A stretch of 41,315 nt of DNA from Actinobacteria bacterium OK074 (GTDB lineage Bacteria; Actinomycetota; Actinomycetes; Streptomycetales; Streptomycetaceae): contig LJCV01000301.1 in the NCBI GenBank assembly GCA_001298575.1, forward strand, positions 1 to 41,315, read 5' to 3'. The notes under the pieces were generated by a model that had not been told where the DNA came from, did no database searches, and was given only the letters and a program-made list of their open reading frames with translations. Below are positions 1 to 9,337 of this stretch, in pieces. Made by a program: the position numbers and the translations under genes. Position 1 is the first letter of the stretch; each line of letters opens with the position of its first letter.

Positions 1-2
1 CC

Positions 3-530
3 CTGGTCCTGGCCCACGCCGCCACCCACACCCGCCCCCACGCACACGCCCCCGCACGCCCCCACGTGCACACGCACACCCCCAGCAAGCCGCACACCCA
101 CGACCACGCCAAGCCACACACCCACCCCCACACCCCAGGCATCGCCCACACCCACGGCGGCTTCACCCACACGCACCCCACCGCCCCCACCGTCCGCGGC
201 ACGATCCTCCTCGGCTTCGCCGGTGGCCTGGTGCCCAGCCCCTCCGCCGTCGTCGTCCTGGTGGGCGCCGCCGCGCTCGGGCAGGCGTGGTTCGGGCTGC
301 TGCTCGTCGTCGCGTACGGCGCCGGGCTCGCCCTCACGCTGACGGCGGCCGGGTTCGCCGTCGTACGGCTGGGCAGTGGCGTGAGCCGGGTCCTGGACCG
401 GCGGCCGACCTGGACGGCTGGCCCGACGGCCGCGCTGGTGCGCCGGGCCGTACCGCTGGGTTCGGCGCTGCTCGTCGTGGCGCTCGGGGTCGGATTGGTG
501 CTCAAGGGGGCCGCATCCGCGTTCGGTTGA
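3..530 (+). CDS. NicO-type nickel/cobalt transporter, C-terminal part (5' end outside window)
   Basis: The frame is open from the window edge, so this is the 3' end of a longer gene; the first ATG, at 66, lies inside a His-rich loop and is unlikely to be the true start. About 17 histidines fall in the first 60 residues, in HTH and PHTH patterns, as in the cytoplasmic metal-binding loop of NicO/RcnA-like transporters. The loop is followed by GGLVPSPSAVVVLVGAAALG, which matches the family's conserved helix (GGLVPCPSA..VLL), and by two more hydrophobic helices (LLVVAYGAGLALTLTAAGF; AVPLGSALLVVALGVGLVL). The protein would export or import Ni2+/Co2+ across the plasma membrane. The family assignment is good; direction of transport and metal cannot be read from this fragment. 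The stop lies 75 bp before the kinase gene. Confidence 0.8.
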   Translation: MVLAHAATHTRPHAHAPARPHVHTHTPSKPHTHDHAKPHTHPHTPGIAHTHGGFTHTHPTAPTVRGTILLGFAGGLVPSPSAVVVLVGAAALGQAWFGLLLVVAYGAGLALTLTAAGFAVVRLGSGVSRVLDRRPTWTAGPTAALVRRAVPLGSALLVVALGVGLVLKGAASAFG

Positions 531-605
531 GCTACTTTTGGGGAGAAATGACGCGCAGTCACACCGAGGGTACGGAAAACGCGCGGATGCGATGGGGGGA
601 CGCCC

Positions 606-2282
606 GTGGCCGAAGAACCGGGCCGTGAACGTGTGATCGCGGGCCGCTACCGGCTCCTGTCCCCCCTCGGCGAGGGCGGCATGGGGACCGTGTGGCGGGC
701 CCGCGACGAAGTGCTGCAACGCGAGGTCGCCGTCAAGGAGGTGCGGGCCCCGGCCGGGCTGCCGAGCGGGGACATCGACCGGATGTACGCCCGGCTGGAG
801 CGGGAGGCGTGGGCCGCGGCCCGGGTGTCGAACCGCAACGTGGTGACGGTGTACGACGTGGCCATGCAGGACGGCCGCCCCTGGATCGTGATGGAGCTGG
901 TCCGGGGCATCTCGCTGGCCGATCTGCTGGAGGCCGAGGGGCCGCTGTCGCCGCGGCGCACGGCGGAGATCGGCGCCGAGGTGCTGTCCGCGCTGCGGGC
1001 GGCGCACGAGGCGGGGGTGCTGCACCGGGACGTGAAGCCGGGCAACGTGCTGATCGCGAACGACGGCCGGGTGGTGCTGACGGACTTCGGGATCGCGACG
1101 GTGGAGGGCAGTTCGGCGCTGACCATGACCGGCGAGGTCATCGGCTCGCCCGAATTCCTGGCCCCGGAACGGGCGTTGGGCCGCAGGCCGGGCCCCGAGT
1201 CGGACCTGTGGTCGCTCGGGGTGCTGATCTACGCGGCGGTGGAGGGCAGTTCGCCGTTCCGGCAGGACACCCCGCTGAGCACGCTGCGGGCGGTCGTGGA
1301 CGAGGCGTTGCCGCCGCCGCGCCGGGCGGGCCCGCTGGCGCCCGTCATCGAGGGGCTGTTGCGCAAGGACCCGGCCGACCGCATCCCGGCCGAACAGGCC
1401 GAACAGGAGCTGCGGTTGATCGCGGCGGGCGGCACTCCGACCTCGGGCACCCCCGCCTACCCCCCGACGGTGGGCGCGGGTTTCCCGAGCCCACCCGTGG
1501 CGTCGCCGTCGGACACCCCGCCGTACGGCCGGCCGCCGCCCACCCGGCCGTCCCCGTACGCCGCGCCCGCGACCACGGCGGCCGGGACCGCGGCGCCGCC
1601 GGAGCGCGACCGGCGGACGGCCCTGGTGCTGATCGCGGGGGTCGTGGCGCTGGCCCTGGCCGTGGCGGGCATCACCTACGCGCTGCTGAACGACAACGGC
1701 GGCGGGAAGACCCCGCAAGGCGGCAGCGGCAGCAACTCGGCGTCGGTGGACAGCGGTTCGGGGGGCGCGCCCACCTCGGGCAGCTCCGGAAGCAGTACGG
1801 CCACCGGTACGACCGGCAGCACGGCCCCGGCCGGTGGCGGAGGTTCCACGACCGGGCAGCCCGCGCAGTCGGTGAAGGTGACGGTCACCGGGGTGCACAC
1901 CGACTACACCGGGGTCTGCCCCCTGCAACAGGCGCAGGCACCCACGTTCACCGCGACGTTCACGGTGGGCCGGGTGCCCGCGCAGGTGCAGTACCGCTGG
2001 GTGCTGGGCTCGGGCGAGATGCCCGACCCGGGCTGGAAGACGCTGTCGTTCGCGTCCGGCGGCCAGAAGACCAAGCAGACCCAGGTCTTCGTGACCACCT
2101 ACGACACGAGCGGGACGATCGACAACTCGATCGGGGTCGAGGTCCGCAGTCCGGTACAGGCCACCTCCAACTCGGTGCCGTTCTCGGTGACCTGCACGAC
2201 GGCCACGTCCGGGAGCCCGACGACCGAGACGTCCGCCTCGGCGTCGTCGTACGGCAACGGTCAGCCGGACTCCCGGAGTTGA
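606..2282 (+). CDS. Membrane-anchored PknB-like Ser/Thr protein kinase with an extracytoplasmic sensor domain
   Basis: A 558-residue protein with a GTG start just after a G-rich ribosome site (GGGGGGA). The kinase domain spans about residues 15-270: glycine loop LGEGGMGTVW (21-30), VAIK-type lysine in AVKEV (K44), catalytic HRDVKPGN (140-147), DFG (160-162) and the P+1 region SPEFLAPE. A Pro-rich juxtamembrane segment (280-335) leads to one membrane helix (about 339-361), so the kinase is cytoplasmic. Outside is a Ser/Gly/Thr-rich linker, then a ~110-residue beta-type domain (about 420-530) with two cysteines (VCPLQQ and VTCTT) that could form a disulfide. There are no PASTA repeats, so it is not the PknB/PrkC cell-wall sensor itself. 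The ligand is unknown. It converges with the SGNH lipase gene, with 7 bp between the stops. Confidence 0.9.
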   Translation: MAEEPGRERVIAGRYRLLSPLGEGGMGTVWRARDEVLQREVAVKEVRAPAGLPSGDIDRMYARLEREAWAAARVSNRNVVTVYDVAMQDGRPWIVMELVRGISLADLLEAEGPLSPRRTAEIGAEVLSALRAAHEAGVLHRDVKPGNVLIANDGRVVLTDFGIATVEGSSALTMTGEVIGSPEFLAPERALGRRPGPESDLWSLGVLIYAAVEGSSPFRQDTPLSTLRAVVDEALPPPRRAGPLAPVIEGLLRKDPADRIPAEQAEQELRLIAAGGTPTSGTPAYPPTVGAGFPSPPVASPSDTPPYGRPPPTRPSPYAAPATTAAGTAAPPERDRRTALVLIAGVVALALAVAGITYALLNDNGGGKTPQGGSGSNSASVDSGSGGAPTSGSSGSSTATGTTGSTAPAGGGGSTTGQPAQSVKVTVTGVHTDYTGVCPLQQAQAPTFTATFTVGRVPAQVQYRWVLGSGEMPDPGWKTLSFASGGQKTKQTQVFVTTYDTSGTIDNSIGVEVRSPVQATSNSVPFSVTCTTATSGSPTTETSASASSYGNGQPDSRS

Positions 2283-2289
2283 CGGACCG

Positions 2290-3099
2290 TCAGGCCGCGG
2301 AGGTCAGGACCGGCAGGTAGCCGCCGGACTGGCCGGCCGCGGTCGGGTGGTACGACTCGCTGATGTCCAGGAGTTCGAGGCTGTGCAACCAGGCCGATCC
2401 GGAGCACAGTTCGTGGCCGGTGAAGGTCGGGCGGACGTCACCGAAGGTGAAGCCGTGGTCGGCGGCGCGCTTGGCGATCGTGGTGTCGAGGTAGTCGGCC
2501 GCGGAGTTTATGGCCGACCTCTTGGTCTCGGAGAGGCCCAGGCAGGTGGCGACGTTCAGCTTGTAGAAGTGGGGGTAACCCAGCACGACGACATGGGCGT
2601 TGGGGGCCTTGGCGCTGATCGCGGCGTAGACGGAGTCGAGTTGGCCGGGGAGCGTGGTGCCGACGTAGGAGCGGGCCGTGGCGATCCGGGCGAGGCAGGT
2701 GCTGTCGCTCTGCAGGACGCAGGTCTGCATGACGCTGGAGAAGCCGGCGTCGTTGCCGCCGACGCTGATGGAGACGAGGGAGGTGGAGGCGCCGAGGGTG
2801 CCGAGCTGACTGGCCAGAACATCACCCGTACGAGCGCCCGAGCAGGCCAGGAAACTGAACGACGAGGGTGAATGGGCGGCCTGCCAGAGGTAGGGGTACG
2901 CCTTGGTGCTGCGGTCGCAGTCGCCGCTGGAGCTGATGTAGCTGCCGGCGCCGACACCGGAGGAGTAGGAGTCGCCGAGGGCGACATAGCCGCCCGTGGC
3001 CGCCTTGGGGGATGCCTGCGCGGCGGCTGCCCCGGTGAGGGCGAGGCCGACGGCGAGGAGGAGCGAACTCGCGAACAACGCGAATCGGGAACGTCTCAT
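2290..3099 (-). CDS. Secreted SGNH/GDSL lipase or esterase
   Basis: 269 residues from the ATG at 3099, which sits four bases after a strong AGGAGGG; upstream in-frame codons would add a 16-residue extension before a normal signal peptide and are rejected. The N-terminus is a Sec signal (RRSRFALF, hydrophobic stretch, AAAAQA-SP). SGNH blocks are visible: GDSYSSG with nucleophile S44, CSGA (G88), GGND (N116) and SYHPT with H251. Six cysteines in the mature part fit the three disulfides of the Streptomyces GDSL lipase family (S. rimosus lipase, S. coelicolor SCO1725 type), which hydrolyses acyl esters outside the cell. It is divergent from the subtilase gene. Confidence 0.9.
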   Translation of the reverse strand: MRRSRFALFASSLLLAVGLALTGAAAAQASPKAATGGYVALGDSYSSGVGAGSYISSSGDCDRSTKAYPYLWQAAHSPSSFSFLACSGARTGDVLASQLGTLGASTSLVSISVGGNDAGFSSVMQTCVLQSDSTCLARIATARSYVGTTLPGQLDSVYAAISAKAPNAHVVVLGYPHFYKLNVATCLGLSETKRSAINSAADYLDTTIAKRAADHGFTFGDVRPTFTGHELCSGSAWLHSLELLDISESYHPTAAGQSGGYLPVLTSAA

Positions 3100-3395
3100 G
3101 GAACCCTCCTTTAGCAGGATCTCTGCCTCAACCGTGGTAGCAGTCACACGTGTTGACAGGAAGTGTGCATGCCAAGACTTTCCGGGATCGAGCGGTATTC
3201 ACCCCCCTCTCTTCACTCGCGCTTTGTTACGTGTGCATGACACATCGGCAACTCCCTTGAGCTTGGGCTCCCGTTGACCGAGGCTTTACCCATCCCTGGG
3301 CGGAACGCACCGCTCCAGGGATGTGCGCGTCCCCCGCGTACCCCCACTGAGTCGCGCCCCACCCAGGCGCGCCGCCTAGAGGAGGACTCCCTCGA

Positions 3396-4604
<1,209 letters not shown>

Positions 4605-4630
4605 CACCCGTGTGCGGCACGTGAGTTGAG

Positions 4631-4663
4631 GTTCCCCGGAGTCGGCCGACGGCTCCGGGGAAC
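4631..4663 (+). terminator. Hairpin terminator after the subtilase gene
   Basis: Perfect 11 bp stem: GTTCCCCGGAG (4631-4641) pairs with CTCCGGGGAAC (4653-4663) around an 11-base loop that is itself part palindromic (TCGGCCGA). It lies 27 bp after the stop. There is no U-tract, as is usual for Streptomyces terminators. Its presence argues against starting the next gene at the in-frame codon at 4626. Confidence 0.75.
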
Positions 4664-4757
4664 TGCCGTGCACGGGTCACCGCATCCCTTGACGATCCGC
4701 GTCCGGCTGCGCGACATTGAAGCCCGGCATCCGGCGCTTCAGGGGGCAAAGTCGCCA

Positions 4758-5255
4758 ATGCAGACCATACGCATCAAGACATCTTCATCAGGTGCATCAG
4801 TGAGTTCGTCCGGATCATTTCCAGGTTCGTCACCGGGTTCGTCGGGGCCGTCGGGACCGGCCGGCGCCGAGGGACCGGCGGGGCGGGTCCGGCTCGCGGA
4901 CCTGTCGCCGCTGCTCGCGGGCGCCGCCACCGGCGTCGGCGTGTTCGGCGCGCTGCTCGCGCTGGCCGGGTCCGACTCGCCCCTGCGCGCCCCCTTCACG
5001 CTGTTCTTCCTGCTCGCCGCGCCCTCGGTCGCCCTGCTGGCGGCCCTGCGCGGGCTCGATCCGTTCGCCCGGCTGCTGGTGTCGGTGGCGGGCGCGGTCG
5101 TGGTCGACATGCTGGTGGCCCAGGGCATGCTGGCCGTGCACCGCTGGTCGGTCACCGGCGGGATCGTCGCGGTGACCGTACTGAGCTGCCTGCTGCTCCT
5201 GCTGGTCTCGGCGCGGCATCCCGAGGCCGGCCGCGCGGCGAGAAGACGGGCCTGA
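4758..5255 (+). CDS. Small polytopic membrane protein at the head of the polysaccharide cluster
   Basis: 165 residues from the ATG at 4758; an earlier in-frame start at 4626 lies inside the preceding terminator. A Ser/Gly/Pro-rich cytoplasmic-looking segment (about 1-50, with several SSG/PGSS runs) precedes four likely membrane helices: LLAGAATGVGVFGALLALAG, FTLFFLLAAPSVALLAAL, LLVSVAGAVVVDMLVA and GIVAVTVLSCLLLLLV. The C-terminus is short and Arg-rich. I recognise no catalytic motif. The stop is four bases before the acyltransferase start, so the two are co-transcribed; a scaffold or accessory role in export or assembly of the polymer is inference from position only. Confidence 0.75.
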   Translation: MQTIRIKTSSSGASVSSSGSFPGSSPGSSGPSGPAGAEGPAGRVRLADLSPLLAGAATGVGVFGALLALAGSDSPLRAPFTLFFLLAAPSVALLAALRGLDPFARLLVSVAGAVVVDMLVAQGMLAVHRWSVTGGIVAVTVLSCLLLLLVSARHPEAGRAARRRA

Positions 5256-5259
5256 CGAC

Positions 5260-6381
5260 GTGGACATCAGCGTGTACCGACCCGGCGAGCTGACCGCGGC
5301 CGACCGCGGGGCCTGGACGGCCCTGCAGTCCAAGGCGCATCTCAACGGCTCGCCCGAGCTGGCGAACCCCTTCCTGTCCCCGGAGTTCGCGCTCGCCGTC
5401 GGCCGGTGCAGACGCGGTGTGCGCATCGCCGTGGTCCGCGAGGAGGGGGAGGCGACCGCGTTCTTCCCGTTCCAGAGATCCGCCACCGGCGTCGGCCGGG
5501 CCCTCGGGCTGGGCGTCTCCGACTGCCAGGGCCTGGTGCACCGGCCCGGATTCACCTGGGACGCCCAGGAGTTGCTGCGCTCCTGCGGGCTGTCCGTGTG
5601 GGAGTTCGACCATCTCGTGGAGGGGCAGGCGCCGTTCGAGGCGGCGGCCTCCGGCACCTTCCCGTCCCCGGTGATGGACGTCGACCAGGGTTACGAGGCG
5701 TATCTGCGCGGACTGCGGGAGCGCTCCCCGAAGTTCACCCGCACCACCCTCGCCAAGGAACGCAAACTCGGCCGGGACCACGGTCAGTTGCGCTATGTCC
5801 ACGACGAACGCGACCCGGCGGCGCTGCGCACCCTGATGGCCTGGAAGTCGGCCCAGTACCGCAGGACCGGCCGCAGCGACCGCTTCGCGCACGCCTGGAT
5901 CAACCGGCTGACGCAGCAGCTCTTCCACACCCGTTCCCAGCAGTTCGCGGGGATCCTGTCGGTGCTGTACGCGGGTGAGCGGCCCATCGCCGCGCACTTC
6001 GGGCTGCGCACCGAGCGGGTGCTGGCCTGCTGGTTTCCGGCCTACGACCCGGCGTTCGCGAAGTACTCCCCCGGGCTGGTGCTGCACCTGCGGATGGCCG
6101 AAGGGGCGGCCGCCGACGGGATCGCGTACCTGGACCTCGGGCGGGGCCAGAAGGAATACAAGGACTCCCTCAAGACGCGTGAACTCGGCGTCTGCGAGGG
6201 CTGGGTGACCCGTCGTCACCCGATCGCATACGGACACCGGGCGCGCCGCGCCCCCGTCCGGGCACTGCGCAACGCGGTGCTGTCGCGGCCGGAACTGTTC
6301 GAACCGGCCGACCGCATGCTCAAACGGATGGGGAAAATCCGTTCAGGGCATGATGCAACGGCCAAACCAACAAAAAGGTGA
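5260..6381 (+). CDS. FemAB/CelD-like GNAT-fold acyltransferase of the polysaccharide cluster
   Basis: 373 residues, GTG start four bases after the preceding stop. The pattern fits the Acetyltransf_6 (CelD/BcsL, FemAB-like) group: an N-terminal half with FLSPEFALAVG and the VREEGEATAFFPFQRS strand pair, a central region rich in basic and aromatic residues (SPKFTRTTLAKERKLGRD), and a C-terminal half with RPIAAHFGLR, CWFPAYDPAFAKYSPG and YLDLGRGQKEYKDSLK, the last typical of the family's acyl-CoA or aminoacyl acceptor site. Such proteins acetylate or otherwise acylate exopolysaccharides or cell-wall sugars. There are no membrane segments. Followed by a 351 bp gap before the glycosyltransferases, which may have their own promoter. 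Confidence 0.85.
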   Translation: MDISVYRPGELTAADRGAWTALQSKAHLNGSPELANPFLSPEFALAVGRCRRGVRIAVVREEGEATAFFPFQRSATGVGRALGLGVSDCQGLVHRPGFTWDAQELLRSCGLSVWEFDHLVEGQAPFEAAASGTFPSPVMDVDQGYEAYLRGLRERSPKFTRTTLAKERKLGRDHGQLRYVHDERDPAALRTLMAWKSAQYRRTGRSDRFAHAWINRLTQQLFHTRSQQFAGILSVLYAGERPIAAHFGLRTERVLACWFPAYDPAFAKYSPGLVLHLRMAEGAAADGIAYLDLGRGQKEYKDSLKTRELGVCEGWVTRRHPIAYGHRARRAPVRALRNAVLSRPELFEPADRMLKRMGKIRSGHDATAKPTKR

Positions 6382-6732
6382 GGTCATGTTTCAAGCCTTG
6401 CCATAACCGTGCAAGAGTCAATACCGTCGTACATCAACCCGTATCGGTCCATCACCTTACGGTTCCAGGGGAGGGCTCAGGACCGTGATGGTTCCGGCGC
6501 GGGGCGCGGTAGGGGGGTGCCGTGCTCGGTGACCACAGTTTCCGCTTTGCCGAGTGCTGCCGCGCGACCGGCCACCGGTGTTTCTCGTTGACCGGCCAGC
6601 TTTGCCAGCTCACCCGGCATGCACGGAGATCGGTTTCGGCATGCCGTAAGTGACAAAACCCCCCTTTCGAACCGGACAAAGAGCCGGACCGCCCAGGGGC
6701 GGGCGGTCCACCGGACGAGAGGGATCCGACTC
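6382..6732. other. 351 bp intergenic region, probable promoter/leader of the glycosyltransferase operon
   Basis: No convincing gene. The first ~100 bp are clearly AT-richer than the surroundings. Near its end is a 9 bp perfect hairpin (6686-6709), leaving 23 bases to the start codon at 6733. The in-frame extension of the next ORF back to 6619 lacks a ribosome site and is not supported. Confidence 0.5.
6686..6709 (+). promoter_or_regulatory. Hairpin in the leader of the glycosyltransferase operon
   Basis: GGACCGCCC (6686-6694) pairs perfectly with GGGCGGTCC (6701-6709) around a six-base loop AGGGGC. It lies 23 bases upstream of the start codon at 6733, so it is either a terminator/attenuator for transcripts coming from the acyltransferase gene or a 5'-UTR structure. 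There is no U-tract. Confidence 0.45.
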
Positions 6733-7551
6733 ATGAGTTCCGTTGTGCGCCCAGCCTTTTCGGGCAAAGATCCATTCACGCCGGGCGAGTTCCGGCGCAT
6801 TTCCACACTCCTGGCGATCACGCCGCCGGTGAGTGTGGTGATCCCCGCCATGAACGAGGCGGAGAATCTCCCGCACGTCTTCAGGACACTTCCCGCGTGG
6901 ATACACGAAGTGGTTCTCGTGGACGGCAATTCCACCGACGACACCGTCGCGGTCGCACGCGAGATGTGGCCGGGCGTCAAGGTCGTCGAACAGCACGGCA
7001 AGGGCAAGGGCGATGCCCTGATCAGCGGGTTCGAGGCGTGCACCGGCGACATCATCGTGATGGTCGACGCGGACGGCTCGGCCGACGGCCAGGAGATCGT
7101 CTCGTACGTCTCGGCGCTGGTCTCGGGCGCCGACTTCGCGAAGGGCTCGCGCTTCGCCAACGGCGGCGGCACCTCGGACATGACGCCCGTCCGCAAGCTG
7201 GGCAACCGGGTGCTGTGCGCCATCGTCAACCGCAAGTTCGGCGCCCGCTACACCGATCTCTGCTACGGCTACAACGCGTTCTGGCGGCACTGCCTGGACA
7301 AGATCGACCTGGACTGCACCGGGTTCGAGGTCGAGACCCTCATGAACATACGGGTGGTCAAAGCCGGGCTGAGAGTCCAGGAGATACCCAGCCACGAGTA
7401 CCTGCGCATCCACGGCGCCAGCAACCTGCGGGCCGTCCGGGACGGTTTCCGGGTGCTCAGGGTGATCCTCGGGGAACGCTCCAACCGGCGTGCGCTGCGC
7501 CGCCGTCCGCACGCGGTGCAGATCAACTCGGGCCGGGGAGAGGCGTCTTGA
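6733..7551 (+). CDS. GT2-family glycosyltransferase (DPM1/UgtP-like fold)
   Basis: 272 residues from the ATG at 6733, preceded by GAGAGGGA; the longer frame to 6619 would add non-homologous residues. A GT-A domain starts at about residue 33: VSVVIPAMNEAENL (nucleotide-sugar strand), VLVDGNSTDDT and the metal-binding D-x-D as VDADGS (112-114), then KGSRFANGGGTSDMT and CYGYNAFWR in the acceptor region. There is no membrane helix, so it works on the cytoplasmic face, probably with a lipid-linked acceptor such as a polyprenyl phosphate. The gene ends in TTGA, overlapping the start of the next glycosyltransferase. Confidence 0.9.
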   Translation: MSSVVRPAFSGKDPFTPGEFRRISTLLAITPPVSVVIPAMNEAENLPHVFRTLPAWIHEVVLVDGNSTDDTVAVAREMWPGVKVVEQHGKGKGDALISGFEACTGDIIVMVDADGSADGQEIVSYVSALVSGADFAKGSRFANGGGTSDMTPVRKLGNRVLCAIVNRKFGARYTDLCYGYNAFWRHCLDKIDLDCTGFEVETLMNIRVVKAGLRVQEIPSHEYLRIHGASNLRAVRDGFRVLRVILGERSNRRALRRRPHAVQINSGRGEAS

Positions 7552-8540
7552 GCGACACGGACATCTCCGTCGTGATCTGCGTCTACACCGAGGACCGCTG
7601 GGAGGACATCCTCGCGGCGGTCGCCTCGGTGCGGGCGCAGTCCCGGCCCGCGCTGGAGACACTGCTCGTCGTGGACCACAACCGGCCGCTCCTGGACCGG
7701 CTTTCGCGCGAGTACAAGGAGGCCGAGACGGTGCGGGTGCTCGCCAACGCGGGCCCCCGCGGCCTGTCCGCGGGCCGCAACACCGGCATCGCCGCCTCCC
7801 GCGGTGAGGTGATCGCCTTCCTCGACGACGACGCCGTGGCCGAACGCGACTGGCTGCGGCACTTCGCCGAGGGGTACGCCGACCCGCGGGTGCTGGCGGT
7901 CGGCGGCCGTACGCTGCCGATCTGGGCCTCGGGCCGCCGACCGGCCTGGTTTCCCGCCGAGTTCGACTGGGTGGTGGGCTGCACCTACCGGGGCCTGCCG
8001 CCCGGCCGCGCCCGGGTGCGCAACGTGCTCGGCGGCAACGCCTCCTTCCGCCGTACGGCGTTCGACGCGGCCGGGGGGTTCGCGACCGGCATCGGCCGCG
8101 ACGGCGACAAGCGCCCGCTGGGCTGCGAGGAGACGGAGCTGTGCATCCGCCTGGCCAAGGCCCGCCCGGACGCGGTCCTGCTGCTGGACGACCGCGCGGT
8201 CATCCACCACCGGGTGCCCGCGGTCCGCGAGCACTTCGCGTACTTCCGCACCCGCACCTACGCGGAGGGCCTCTCGAAGGCGCTGGTGGCCCGAAGTGTG
8301 GGCGTGGGCAAGGGACTTGAGTCCGAGCGCCGCTACACCACCCGGGTCCTGCCGGCGGGCGTGGGCCGCGGCCTGCGCGACGCGCTGCTGGCCCGCCCCG
8401 GCGGCGCGGGCCGCGCGGGTGCGATCGTCGCGGGCGTGCTGACGGCGGCCGGGGGGTATGTGGTGGGCAGCGTACGGGCCCGGCGGGGCGGGGCCGGGTT
8501 CTCGGTCGGCAGGATCCCGGACGGGGGTGGACTCCGGTGA
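7548..8540 (+). CDS. GT2-family glycosyltransferase with a C-terminal hydrophobic segment
   Basis: 330 residues from a TTG at 7548 that overlaps the upstream stop (TTGA) and follows GGGGAGAGG, a typical coupled start. The longer open frame back to 6897 is out of frame with the first glycosyltransferase and is a shadow. GT-A features: ISVVICVYTEDRW, GLSAGRNTGIA, FLDDDAVAERDW (DDD 93-95), NVLGGNASFRR and GCEETELCIRL (E-E-x-E, probable catalytic base region). The last 40 residues hold one likely membrane-associated helix (about 291-308). It would add the second sugar type to the growing polymer or lipid-linked unit. It ends in GTGA, overlapping the deacetylase start. Confidence 0.9.
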   Translation: MSDTDISVVICVYTEDRWEDILAAVASVRAQSRPALETLLVVDHNRPLLDRLSREYKEAETVRVLANAGPRGLSAGRNTGIAASRGEVIAFLDDDAVAERDWLRHFAEGYADPRVLAVGGRTLPIWASGRRPAWFPAEFDWVVGCTYRGLPPGRARVRNVLGGNASFRRTAFDAAGGFATGIGRDGDKRPLGCEETELCIRLAKARPDAVLLLDDRAVIHHRVPAVREHFAYFRTRTYAEGLSKALVARSVGVGKGLESERRYTTRVLPAGVGRGLRDALLARPGGAGRAGAIVAGVLTAAGGYVVGSVRARRGGAGFSVGRIPDGGGLR

Positions 8541-9337
8541 GCGAGGCGGCCGTTCCGATCCTCATGTACCACGCGGTCGCCACCGACCCCGGCGACGCCA
8601 CCCGCGCCCTGTCCGTCACCCCGGAGGCGTTCGCCGAACAGATGGCGCTGCTGCGGGACTTGGGCTGCCATCCGCTCGACACCGCGGATCTCGCGGACCG
8701 TTGGCGCACTGGCAAGCCGCTGCCCGAGCGCCCGGTCCTGGTCACCTTCGACGACGGCTACGAGGGCGTCCACCGGCACGCCCTGCCCGTGCTGGCCCAA
8801 CACGGCTTCACCGCGACCGTGTTCGTCGCCACGGGCTGGCTGCGGGGCGCGCACGACACCGGAGGCGCCCTGGACACCATGCTCGACTGGGAGCAGGTGC
8901 GCGCTCTCGCCGCCGCCGGGGCCGAGATCGGCGGGCACAGCCACACCCATCCACAGCTCGACCAGCTCGACGACGACACGCTCCGCCGGGAACTGCTGCG
9001 CTGCCGGGAGCTGGTCACCGCCGAACTGGGCGCCCGCCCGCGGTCGTTCGCGTACCCGTACGGCTACTCCAGCCGCCGGGTGCGGCGTGCGGTGCGCGCG
9101 GCGGGCTTCGAGCAGTCGCTCGCCGTCGGCAACGATCTCGCCCGGCGCCGGCAGGGGCCGTACGCGCTGCGCCGGGTCACCGTGCGCCGCAGCACCGGTA
9201 TCGAGGAGTTCGCGCGCCTGGTCGAGGGCCGCGACATCTCCCGTACCTTCGCCAGGGACCGCGTGCTCACCCAGGGGTACGCCGTGGTCCGAAGAGCACG
9301 CCAGGTCCGCCGGAAGGCCATCCGTTCCCGTGTCTGA
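8537..9337 (+). CDS. Polysaccharide deacetylase (NodB/CE4 family)
   Basis: 266 residues; the GTG start overlaps the preceding stop by four bases. CE4 motifs are in order: MYHAV near the N-terminus (PILMYHAV), TFDDGYEG with catalytic and metal Asp (D72, D73), GHSHTHPQL with the metal ligands H134 and H138, and RSFAYPYGYSS (motif 3). No signal peptide or membrane helix is visible, so it is either cytoplasmic or exported by other means; most family members act on N-acetylated sugars outside the membrane. It would remove N-acetyl groups from the cluster's polymer. Its last eight bases overlap the start of the flippase fusion. Confidence 0.9.
   Translation: MSEAAVPILMYHAVATDPGDATRALSVTPEAFAEQMALLRDLGCHPLDTADLADRWRTGKPLPERPVLVTFDDGYEGVHRHALPVLAQHGFTATVFVATGWLRGAHDTGGALDTMLDWEQVRALAAAGAEIGGHSHTHPQLDQLDDDTLRRELLRCRELVTAELGARPRSFAYPYGYSSRRVRRAVRAAGFEQSLAVGNDLARRRQGPYALRRVTVRRSTGIEEFARLVEGRDISRTFARDRVLTQGYAVVRRARQVRRKAIRSRV

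Noticed and set aside
66..530. ATG at 66 as the true start of the transporter
   Set aside because: The frame is open to the window edge and the ATG falls inside a His-rich loop, so the gene begins outside the window.
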